Of a stretch of 32,355 nt of DNA, positions 7,497 through 13,586 are shown in pieces. Location: the NCBI GenBank assembly GCA_946407735.1, contig CAMJPL010000038.1, positions 1 through 32,355 of the forward strand. The letters run 5' to 3'. A program made the position numbers and the translations under genes. Below the pieces are notes generated by a model. That model did no database searches and had not been told where the DNA came from. It saw only the letters and a program-made list of their open reading frames with translations. This DNA is from an uncultured Clostridia bacterium (lineage in GTDB: Bacteria > Bacillota > Clostridia > Oscillospirales > CAG-272). The number at the start of each line of letters is the position of its first letter. The first letter of the stretch is position 1.

Positions 7497-8475
7497 GCGC
7501 GGCTGGATGCTGATATCAGCCGCCGCTTTCGCCGCGGCGGCCGCGATAATGAACATCTGCCTCGGAGCTTCCTCCGTCACGCTGCCGCAGCTGATAAGAG
7601 CCCTGATCTCCGGCCCTGACGGTACGGCCGCCGCGCGGATACTCTGGTATGTGCGCCTTCCGAGGACTGCGGCGTGTCTTATGGCAGGCGCCGGACTTGC
7701 GGTCTCGGGAGCCGTGATCCAGAAGGTGCTCGCGAACAATCTGGCCTCGCCGGGCATTATCGGAATCAACGCCGGAGCCGGTCTCGCCGTTGCGACCTGC
7801 TGCGCGGTCGGCGCTTACTCTGCGTGGGCTGTGGCCGGGACATCTTTTCTCGGTGCGATGGCCGCCACCTTCATAGTGGTGACCGTAGCTCGAAAGAGCA
7901 GCGCCTCACGCTCGACGGTGGTGCTCAGCGGCGTAGCGGTGACAGCCTGCCTGAACGCCGTCACGCAGACCATCATCACCGTCTTTCCCGACGCGGCTCT
8001 CGCCAGCGTGGATTTCAGGGTCGGAGGCTTCTCATCCGTCAACCAGTCGAGGCTTCTTCCGGCTTCTATTCTTATACTCGCCGGGATAGCCGTGATAATC
8101 ACACTTACAAACGAGCTCGACATCCTCTCGCTCGGAGACGATACCGCTCAGTCTCTCGGACTGCGCGTGACGCGGACAAGAAACGGCATGCTTACTCTGG
8201 CTGCCCTGCTCGCGGGAGCCTCTGTCAGCTTCGCCGGGATCCTCGGATTCGTGGGGCTGATCGTCCCTCATATAGCGAGGAGGATCATCGGAAACGAAAG
8301 CGCCCGCCTGATCCCCTTCTGCGCCTTGCTCGGCGGAGGGTTCGTCGCCGTCTGCGATCTGGCGGCGCGCATGATCTTTGCGCCGTACGAGCTACCGGCC
8401 GGGATATTGATGAGTTTTCTCGGAGGACCGTTCTTCATATGGATCCTTCTCCGCAGAAAGGAGCATCAGCCATGA
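7462..8475 (+). CDS. FecCD/BtuC-type ABC importer permease
   Basis: Membrane subunit that passes an iron-chelate, haem or corrinoid from the binding lipoprotein into the cell. 337 residues with 9-10 hydrophobic helices, and family signatures 'VRLPRTAACLMAGAGLAVSG' near 57-76, 'LANNLASPGIIGINAGAG', and 'GILGFVGLIVPHIARRIIG' (the loop contacting the ATPase). The ATG at 7462 overlaps the end of the binding-protein gene by 35 bases and has GGGGA about 8 bases upstream, so translational coupling is likely. The stop overlaps the next gene in ATGA. The family covers siderophores, haem and B12; sequence alone does not decide, but cobI/cbiK in the operon makes a cobalt or tetrapyrrole cargo worth testing. 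Confidence 0.92.
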   Translation: MTNSKSSSTADKRGWMLISAAAFAAAAAIMNICLGASSVTLPQLIRALISGPDGTAAARILWYVRLPRTAACLMAGAGLAVSGAVIQKVLANNLASPGIIGINAGAGLAVATCCAVGAYSAWAVAGTSFLGAMAATFIVVTVARKSSASRSTVVLSGVAVTACLNAVTQTIITVFPDAALASVDFRVGGFSSVNQSRLLPASILILAGIAVIITLTNELDILSLGDDTAQSLGLRVTRTRNGMLTLAALLAGASVSFAGILGFVGLIVPHIARRIIGNESARLIPFCALLGGGFVAVCDLAARMIFAPYELPAGILMSFLGGPFFIWILLRRKEHQP

Positions 8476-9230
8476 TCACCGTTCAGGATCTGCGAGCGTC
8501 ATACGAGGGAGAGGAGATCCTTCACGGCATCAACGCCTCGTTCCCTGAGGGAAAGATATCGGCGATCATAGGACCGAATGGCAGCGGGAAAAGCACCGCC
8601 ATAAGGTCCATCCTGCGGCTCATGCCGGATATCAGCGGCAGTATCCTCCTTGACGGCGAAGATATGGGCAGACTTACGAGACAGGAGATCGCGCGGCGAA
8701 TCGCCTATCTTCCTCAGAGCAGGAGCGTTCCCGATGTAACGGTGGGGCGTCTCGTCCTCCAGGGACGATTCCCTTATCTCAGTTATCCGCGTCATTACCG
8801 CAGAGAAGATCATGAGAAGGCCGATCAGGCGCTCGAATGGGTCGGGCTATCCGGCTTTTCTGAGAGAAAGATGGAAAACCTTTCCGGCGGTCAGCGTCAG
8901 AAGGCCTATCTCGCGATGGCGCTCGCGCAGGACACCGACGTGATCATGATGGACGAGCCCACCACATTCCTCGACATAAAGAACCAGCTGGATCTGCTTG
9001 ACCGCTCACGCATCCTTGCCGGAAGCGGAAAGACCGTCATAATGATCCTGCATGATTTTGAAGCGGTACTCCATTACGCCGATCATGTCGTCCTGCTCTG
9101 TGACGGCCGCGTCATGACATCGGGGAGCGCCGAGAAGGTCCTCAGATCGAAGGAGCTGACCGAGGCTTTCGGCGTCACCCCCGGATTCTACGAGGCGGAA
9201 GACGGTCTTCACTGCTATGTGAAGGGATGA
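8472..9230 (+). CDS. FecE/BtuD-type ABC importer ATPase
   Basis: ATP-hydrolysing subunit of the importer. 252 residues with Walker A 'GPNGSGKST' (34-42), Q-loop 'YLPQSRSVP', signature 'LSGGQRQKAYLAMALAQ', Walker B 'VIMMDEPTTFLD' and H-loop 'MILHDFEAVLHYADH'. The spacing and 'DEPTT.LD....LDLL' are typical of the iron-siderophore/B12 class. The real start is the ATG at 8472 (ATGA overlap with the permease stop); a longer open frame from 7674 is an out-of-frame read of the permease. Last gene of the forward operon, followed by the hairpin at 9275-9306. Confidence 0.93.
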   Translation: MITVQDLRASYEGEEILHGINASFPEGKISAIIGPNGSGKSTAIRSILRLMPDISGSILLDGEDMGRLTRQEIARRIAYLPQSRSVPDVTVGRLVLQGRFPYLSYPRHYRREDHEKADQALEWVGLSGFSERKMENLSGGQRQKAYLAMALAQDTDVIMMDEPTTFLDIKNQLDLLDRSRILAGSGKTVIMILHDFEAVLHYADHVVLLCDGRVMTSGSAEKVLRSKELTEAFGVTPGFYEAEDGLHCYVKG

Positions 9231-9274
9231 AAAAAGAACGGCTCCCGACTCTCGCATGTGTATTTATCACGCAA

Positions 9275-9306
9275 AAAGACTGCACCCATAAACAGGCGCA
9301 GTCTTT
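9275..9306. terminator. Bidirectional rho-independent terminator
   Basis: Perfect 9-bp inverted repeat AAAGACTGC (9275-9283) / GCAGTCTTT (9298-9306) with a 14-base loop. On the reverse strand it is followed by a T-run (TCTTTTTG), a good terminator for the long reverse-strand gene run. On the forward strand the tail is TCTTTATCATTT, weaker but adequate for the importer operon. It lies between the two convergent units. The stretch 9307-9456 holds nothing else I can support. Confidence 0.8.
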
Positions 9307-9456
9307 ATCATTTAATCGATAAAATCCGCTTCCGTATATCAGACGCCGGCTCCGACTCTGTATCTTTCGGCGTCGTGGGACAAGATATACAATCCTGTCC
9401 CCGTCCGCGCTAAGTATTTCCTCTTTCATCTTCCCCTGACTTTCCCGGGCCGAAAG

Positions 9457-9906
9457 TCACTCAAGTTCCTTTCTCATAAGATATCTGTGACCTTCATCCC
9501 TGTATATCCTATACCCTCTTTTATCATAAAAACGGATCGCGGAGATGTTCGTTTTATCGGCATGCAGAAACACGTCGTGAATGCCGATCTCCCCAGCATA
9601 CGCCTCCGCCGCGGCGATAAGGGCCGAGCCGATGCCGCGGCTTCTGTATTTCTCAGTTACCGAAAAATCATCGAGATAGAGATAATCTTCCTTTTCATGA
9701 TGGACTTCGGCCGACAGATACGCCTCGACATTGTCATCTTCCGCCAGATATATCCTGTCTTCGCCGCCGGTAAGGAATCTGTCGAGATATCCCTCAGGAT
9801 ATCCGTCATGGTCTTTTGAAGGATCGATGGTCCGAAGCATTTCGATGAACAGCTCGCGTATCCTTTTTTCATCCGACGGGGCGGCGGTCCTGATCCTGTA
9901 AATCAT
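9457..9906 (-). CDS. GNAT family N-acetyltransferase
   Basis: A 149-residue acetyl-CoA-dependent acetyltransferase. It has strand 'DYLYLDDFSVTEKYRSRGIG' (74-93) containing acetyl-CoA motif R-x-x-G-x-G at 88-93, 'ALIAAAEAYAGEIGIHDVFL' as helix and strand, and 'NISAIRFYDKRGY' as the terminal motif. This is the layout of the single-domain GNATs related to RimI and aminoglycoside acetyltransferases; the true substrate is unknown. Its ATG overlaps the stop of the AlkD-like gene by four bases, so the two are translationally coupled. It is the last gene before the terminator. Confidence 0.88.
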   Translation of the reverse strand: MIYRIRTAAPSDEKRIRELFIEMLRTIDPSKDHDGYPEGYLDRFLTGGEDRIYLAEDDNVEAYLSAEVHHEKEDYLYLDDFSVTEKYRSRGIGSALIAAAEAYAGEIGIHDVFLHADKTNISAIRFYDKRGYRIYRDEGHRYLMRKELE

Positions 9907-10613
9907 CTGTTCTTACCCGTCGCGATCTTCAGCGTCTTAAGATATTCCTTTCTCTCGTCCGGAATAGCGAGACTCTCGGAGCATTTCTGTATCGTTTTGT
10001 TATGCACCCAGACAGGGAGTCTTCTCTCCTCAATATACGGCAGTATATCCGAATACCGCTTTGTCAGAGCCGTGCAGAAATACCACGCGCACATCATCCT
10101 GACATAGTAATCGTCCGAGCGTATTGAGGCGACAGCCCCGGGATATTCCGGCGAATAATCATCGCCGAGATAATGCTTCATCAGCATCCCGACGGCAAAA
10201 CGGACCGTATAGACGCGCTCCGACGCTATCCAGTCCCATATATGATCTTTCAGCCTGCCGTGATTTTTTACGAACGCCTTCGGGGAAAGCTGATCGCATG
10301 TCGCCCAGTTGTCAACGAACGGAAGAAACCGCTCGAGCTCGGCGATGCACATATCAAAATCCCGGATCTCCGAAATGATGAAGGCGTGAAGCTGATTCTC
10401 GTCAAAATACCGGTGAGGAAGCTCATTCAGCACTATGCCGGTATTCCCATCCTTTATGAGCGCTTTCGCCGTCTTACGCAGGAGCGGCGTCCTCACGCCG
10501 ATGATCGACTCAGGAGGGATATCGGGGATGAGCGGAGCCTGAAACGCGGCGTAACGCTCATCCCTCATCGAAAACAGAGCGGCGATAAGGTCTTCCCTGC
10601 TGTCGTAAATCAA
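9903..10613 (-). CDS. AlkD-like DNA alkylation repair glycosylase (HEAT-repeat fold)
   Basis: Expected to excise positively charged alkylated purines (3-methyl- and 7-methyl-type lesions) from DNA without flipping the base. The 236-residue all-helical protein shows 'PFVDNWATCDQLSPK' (98-112). W103 and D107 keep the four-residue spacing of the catalytic Trp and Asp of Bacillus cereus AlkD (W109/D113 as I recall them). Later 'DDYYVRMMCAWYFC' (167-180) may supply the second lesion-contacting Trp (W177). Four-base overlaps with acetyltransferase genes on both sides make a coupled three-gene block. Family confident; activity on a particular lesion not shown. Confidence 0.85.
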   Translation of the reverse strand: MIYDSREDLIAALFSMRDERYAAFQAPLIPDIPPESIIGVRTPLLRKTAKALIKDGNTGIVLNELPHRYFDENQLHAFIISEIRDFDMCIAELERFLPFVDNWATCDQLSPKAFVKNHGRLKDHIWDWIASERVYTVRFAVGMLMKHYLGDDYSPEYPGAVASIRSDDYYVRMMCAWYFCTALTKRYSDILPYIEERRLPVWVHNKTIQKCSESLAIPDERKEYLKTLKIATGKNR

Positions 10614-11185
10614 AGCCCGCCGTCCTTTTTCATTTCGATATAGTCCTCGCGCAAAATCGCGTAAACGCAGACGTCGACTATACCCTGATTGTCCCTTTCG
10701 GCCTTTCGGTGCGTGCCTTCATAGAGAAGCCCGCATTTGCGCATAACGCCGCCGGAATTGGGGTTGGCGGTATCATGCCACGCCTCTATGCGTCCGGCTT
10801 TCACCTCGGTGAAAAGATAATCTATCACCCGACCGAAAGCCTCTGTCATGATCCCCCTATGCCACCACGGGAAGCCGATCTCGTACCCGATATGTACGGT
10901 CTCGGTCTTTTCCTTCATGCCGACCACCGAGATCGTCCCTATGACCTCATCGAGGTCTTTCAGGACTATCGCCCACTGATACGTTTTCGGATCTTCATAG
11001 GCTCCGATCCAGCGGGAGAGTATCTCCCGCGTTTCGTCCGGATCCTTATGCGGCTGCCATGAAAGGTACCTTGTCACCCTTTCGTCATAACAGCAGTTGC
11101 GGAAAAACGCATCGGCGTCAGACAAAACGAACCGTCTTAAGACGAGCCGCTTCGTCTCGAGCGTCCTGGTGCCCTTGTGTTCCAT
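10610..11185 (-). CDS. RimJ/RimL-type GNAT N-acetyltransferase
   Basis: A 191-residue acetyltransferase of the 'acetyltransf_3' branch: 'LETKRLVLRRFVLSDADAFF' (9-28) is the usual N-terminus, 'HIGYEIGFPWWHRGIMTEAF' (98-117) carries the acetyl-CoA-binding motif (here W-x-R-G-I-M-T-E-A), and 'ANPNSGGVMRKCGLLYEG' (140-157) is the closing motif. Relatives acetylate N-termini of ribosomal proteins or small molecules. It begins 4 bases after the cysteine synthase stop and overlaps the AlkD-like gene by 4 bases, so it is probably co-translated with its neighbours. Confidence 0.9.
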   Translation of the reverse strand: MEHKGTRTLETKRLVLRRFVLSDADAFFRNCCYDERVTRYLSWQPHKDPDETREILSRWIGAYEDPKTYQWAIVLKDLDEVIGTISVVGMKEKTETVHIGYEIGFPWWHRGIMTEAFGRVIDYLFTEVKAGRIEAWHDTANPNSGGVMRKCGLLYEGTHRKAERDNQGIVDVCVYAILREDYIEMKKDGGL

Positions 11186-11189
11186 TTCA

Positions 11190-12122
11190 TTATTCCTCGA
11201 ACAGGCAGGTCGAAAAATATCTCTCGGCGGTGTCCGGCAGGATCGTCACAACAGTTTTTCCCTCTCCCAGCTTTTTCGCGAGCTTGAGCGCCGCGGCGAC
11301 GTTCGTTCCGCTGGATATGCCGCACATAAGCCCCTCCTCGCGCGCGAGACGCTTCGACGTCTCGATGGCCTCGCCGTCGGTGACGATGTAGATGTCATCG
11401 TATATCTCCCGGTTGAGGATGTCGGGGATTATGCCGTCGCCGATGCCCATCTGCATGTGGGTGCCGATCGTACCGCCGGCGAGTATGGCGGCGTTTTCCG
11501 GCTCGACCGCCCATATCGTGATATCCGGGTACTGAGCCTTCAGCACCTCCCCGATGCCGGTGATGGTGCCGCCGGTGCCGATGCCGGAGCAGAAGCCGTC
11601 TATCGGCTTTGCCGCCTGAGCCATTATCTCGAGCGCGGTATGCTTTTTGTGGGCCAGAGTGTTGTTTACGTTCGCGAACTGCTGCGGTACGAAAACGTCG
11701 GAGCATTTCTCCGCCATCCGAAGCGCCGTCTTAAGGCACTCGTCGATGCAGGCGCCGATATCCCCGGCGTCGTGTATCAGCTTTACCTCGGCGCCGTAGT
11801 GACGGATCAGTTTCCTGCGTTCCTCGCTCACCGAGTCGGGCATTATGATCACGGTGCGGTAGCCCTTTACTGCGCCTACCAGCGCGAGGCCGATGCCCTG
11901 ATTGCCGCTCGTAGGCTCGACGATGACGGTCTTACCGGGGGTGATGAGACCTTCCGCCTCGGCCGCCTCTATCATGTTCAGCGCCGTGCGCGTCTTTATG
12001 CTGCCTCCGACATTGAGGGCTTCCATCTTTACGAGTATCTCGGCGCTGCCGGGCTCCGGCATGCGGCGAAGTCGTATCAGCGGCGTATTGCCGACCGCTT
12101 CGAGTATATTGTTTGCTATCAT
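11190..12122 (-). CDS. cysK: Cysteine synthase A (O-acetylserine sulfhydrylase)
   Basis: PLP enzyme converting O-acetylserine and sulfide to cysteine in the cytoplasm. 310 residues, the usual CysK length, with 'VGNTPLIRL' (10-18), PLP lysine K43 in 'NVGGSIKTRTAL', the substrate loop 'EPTSGNQGIGLA' (69-80), phosphate-binding 'GTGGTITG' and C-terminal 'CGISSGTN'. Two motif positions differ from the common forms 'NPGGSVKDR' and 'TSGNTG': T45 replaces Asp, and Q75 replaces a Thr that normally contacts the amino-acid carboxylate. The substrate may therefore differ a little. The start lacks a Shine-Dalgarno sequence; the leader is A-rich. A strong hairpin lies 40 bases upstream. Confidence 0.88.
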   Translation of the reverse strand: MIANNILEAVGNTPLIRLRRMPEPGSAEILVKMEALNVGGSIKTRTALNMIEAAEAEGLITPGKTVIVEPTSGNQGIGLALVGAVKGYRTVIIMPDSVSEERRKLIRHYGAEVKLIHDAGDIGACIDECLKTALRMAEKCSDVFVPQQFANVNNTLAHKKHTALEIMAQAAKPIDGFCSGIGTGGTITGIGEVLKAQYPDITIWAVEPENAAILAGGTIGTHMQMGIGDGIIPDILNREIYDDIYIVTDGEAIETSKRLAREEGLMCGISSGTNVAAALKLAKKLGEGKTVVTILPDTAERYFSTCLFEE

Positions 12123-12162
12123 TTATATATTACTTTTTTTGTCCCGAACCATGCTGCTTCCG

Positions 12163-12192
12163 GCCGCAGACGGAGCTTTGTCCGTCTGCGGC
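12163..12192. other. Perfect 12-bp GC-rich hairpin between the fucosidase and cysK
   Basis: gccgcagacgga (12163-12174) and tccgtctgcggc (12181-12192) pair perfectly around a 6-base loop. The T-run (gcttttt) is on the forward strand, whereas both neighbouring genes are transcribed in reverse. For reverse transcripts it is a hairpin preceded by an A-run and without a U-tail. It could be an mRNA-stabilising or processing element, or stop antisense transcription. Confidence 0.55.
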
Positions 12193-12200
12193 GCTTTTTG

Positions 12201-13556
12201 TCATTTCTCTATCCTGATCGCAGGAGCTATCGGATCGTGCCCGACAAGTATCTCGGGGATCGTTACCTTAAGGCCTCCGTCTTCGCGGCGGAATTTAAGC
12301 GGAGCGTCGGCTCCGAGGAGCGTCAGCCTTCCGGCCTCCGCCGTCCACGGGATGAACAGCTCCTTTCCGAGCCTCTCTCCCTCCGGCATCCTTACGAGAG
12401 CGTAATAAACGTCTCCCTTGCGGGTGAACGCGACCTTCCCCGACTCATTCGGCTCGGCGAGACGAGTTCCGTAGATCGCCTCTCCGTTGTCGTGCAGCCA
12501 GTCTCCGAGTCCGTCAGCCGCCCTGACGGCAGCCGCCGGGAGATTTCCGTCGGGCTGAGGCGCGATATTGAGTGCCAGATTGCCGCCTCTCGAAACGACG
12601 TCTATGAGCAGATTCACGAGCTCGCGCGGCGTCTTGTATCTCTCGTCGAACCTGTACGAGAACGCCGAGCCGATGGTCACGCAGCTCTCCCACGGCACGC
12701 GGATCGGCGAAGTGGGAACGCTCTGCTCGGGGGTGATATAGTTTTCGTTCGGTCCGCCGACGGTACGGTCGGCAAACAGAAGTCCGGGGCGGATCTTTCT
12801 CGCCTCGGCGGCGAACTCCGAAAGCCGGATATCCTGACCGTTCGCCGGATTCACCTGACCGCCGTCGAGCCAGAGTATGTCTATCGGTCCGTAGTCGCGC
12901 ACGAGCTCCATCATCTGATTGTGCGTGAACTGCGTGAATTTTTCCCAGATCTCCGGATGCTTTTTGGGATCGTAGGTCGGGTTGCGGTCGCAGGCGACAG
13001 GCTTTTCCATCCCCTCGGCCCAATACCACGGGCAGTGCCAGTCCGGCTTTGAGAAGTAGGCGGCAATGCCGAGACCGCGCGAGCGGAACTCATCGAACAC
13101 CGATTTCACGATATCGGCGTGCTTATGGGTGTGGAACGGGCAGTCGGGCGACGTCGACTTGTAATCGGTGTATTTCGTGTCGAACAGGCAGAAGCCGTCG
13201 TGATGCTTTGTCGTCAGGATGAGATATTTGAATCCGTCGCGGACGGCTACGTCGGCCCACTTCTCCGGCATCAGGCGCACCGGGTTGAAGCTCTTGTTCA
13301 GATCCCTGTACTGCTGCTTGAATTTATCGCCGTCCTTCTCCCAGTCGATACCGCCGCGGCTCCAGTCGGAGTCGCCGTCCGAGAGCGGCCATGACTCGCA
13401 TATCCCGAGCTGTGAGTAGATGCCGAAATGCATCATCAGCGCCAGCTTCTGATCCTGGAACCATTCGAGCTTCTCAAGAACGAGCGGATCGTCCGGGCGG
13501 ACATACGAGTCCTCCTGACTGCATCCGTGCATCCCGCGGATGATTGAATCTGCCAT
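12201..13556 (-). CDS. Alpha-L-fucosidase, glycoside hydrolase family 29
   Basis: Hydrolyses terminal alpha-L-fucose from glycans by a retaining mechanism. 451 residues, normal for bacterial GH29. Visible family motifs are 'MMHFGIYSQ' (41-49), 'LTTKHHDGFCLF' (114-125) and 'PIDILWLDGG' (224-233), in which D231 is the expected nucleophile; also 'SRGGNLALNIAPQPDG' near the end of the barrel, then a C-terminal beta domain. No signal peptide, so it likely acts in the cytoplasm on imported fucosyl-oligosaccharides. The start has GGAGG in good position. It belongs to the reverse gene run, 30 bases after the CotH gene; no sugar transporter is nearby. Confidence 0.93.
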   Translation of the reverse strand: MADSIIRGMHGCSQEDSYVRPDDPLVLEKLEWFQDQKLALMMHFGIYSQLGICESWPLSDGDSDWSRGGIDWEKDGDKFKQQYRDLNKSFNPVRLMPEKWADVAVRDGFKYLILTTKHHDGFCLFDTKYTDYKSTSPDCPFHTHKHADIVKSVFDEFRSRGLGIAAYFSKPDWHCPWYWAEGMEKPVACDRNPTYDPKKHPEIWEKFTQFTHNQMMELVRDYGPIDILWLDGGQVNPANGQDIRLSEFAAEARKIRPGLLFADRTVGGPNENYITPEQSVPTSPIRVPWESCVTIGSAFSYRFDERYKTPRELVNLLIDVVSRGGNLALNIAPQPDGNLPAAAVRAADGLGDWLHDNGEAIYGTRLAEPNESGKVAFTRKGDVYYALVRMPEGERLGKELFIPWTAEAGRLTLLGADAPLKFRREDGGLKVTIPEILVGHDPIAPAIRIEK

Positions 13557-13586
13557 TTTCCTTCCTCCGGTTTGATTATGTCTTGT

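Noticed and set aside
7674..8471. N-terminal extension of the importer ATPase
   Set aside because: This part of the frame reads the permease gene out of frame and is Arg-rich; the ABC domain starts cleanly at the ATG at 8472.
11097..13052. Long forward open frame of 651 codons
   Set aside because: It lies antisense to cysK and the GH29 gene, which have clear motifs and ribosome sites; its translation is Arg/Asp-rich shadow sequence.
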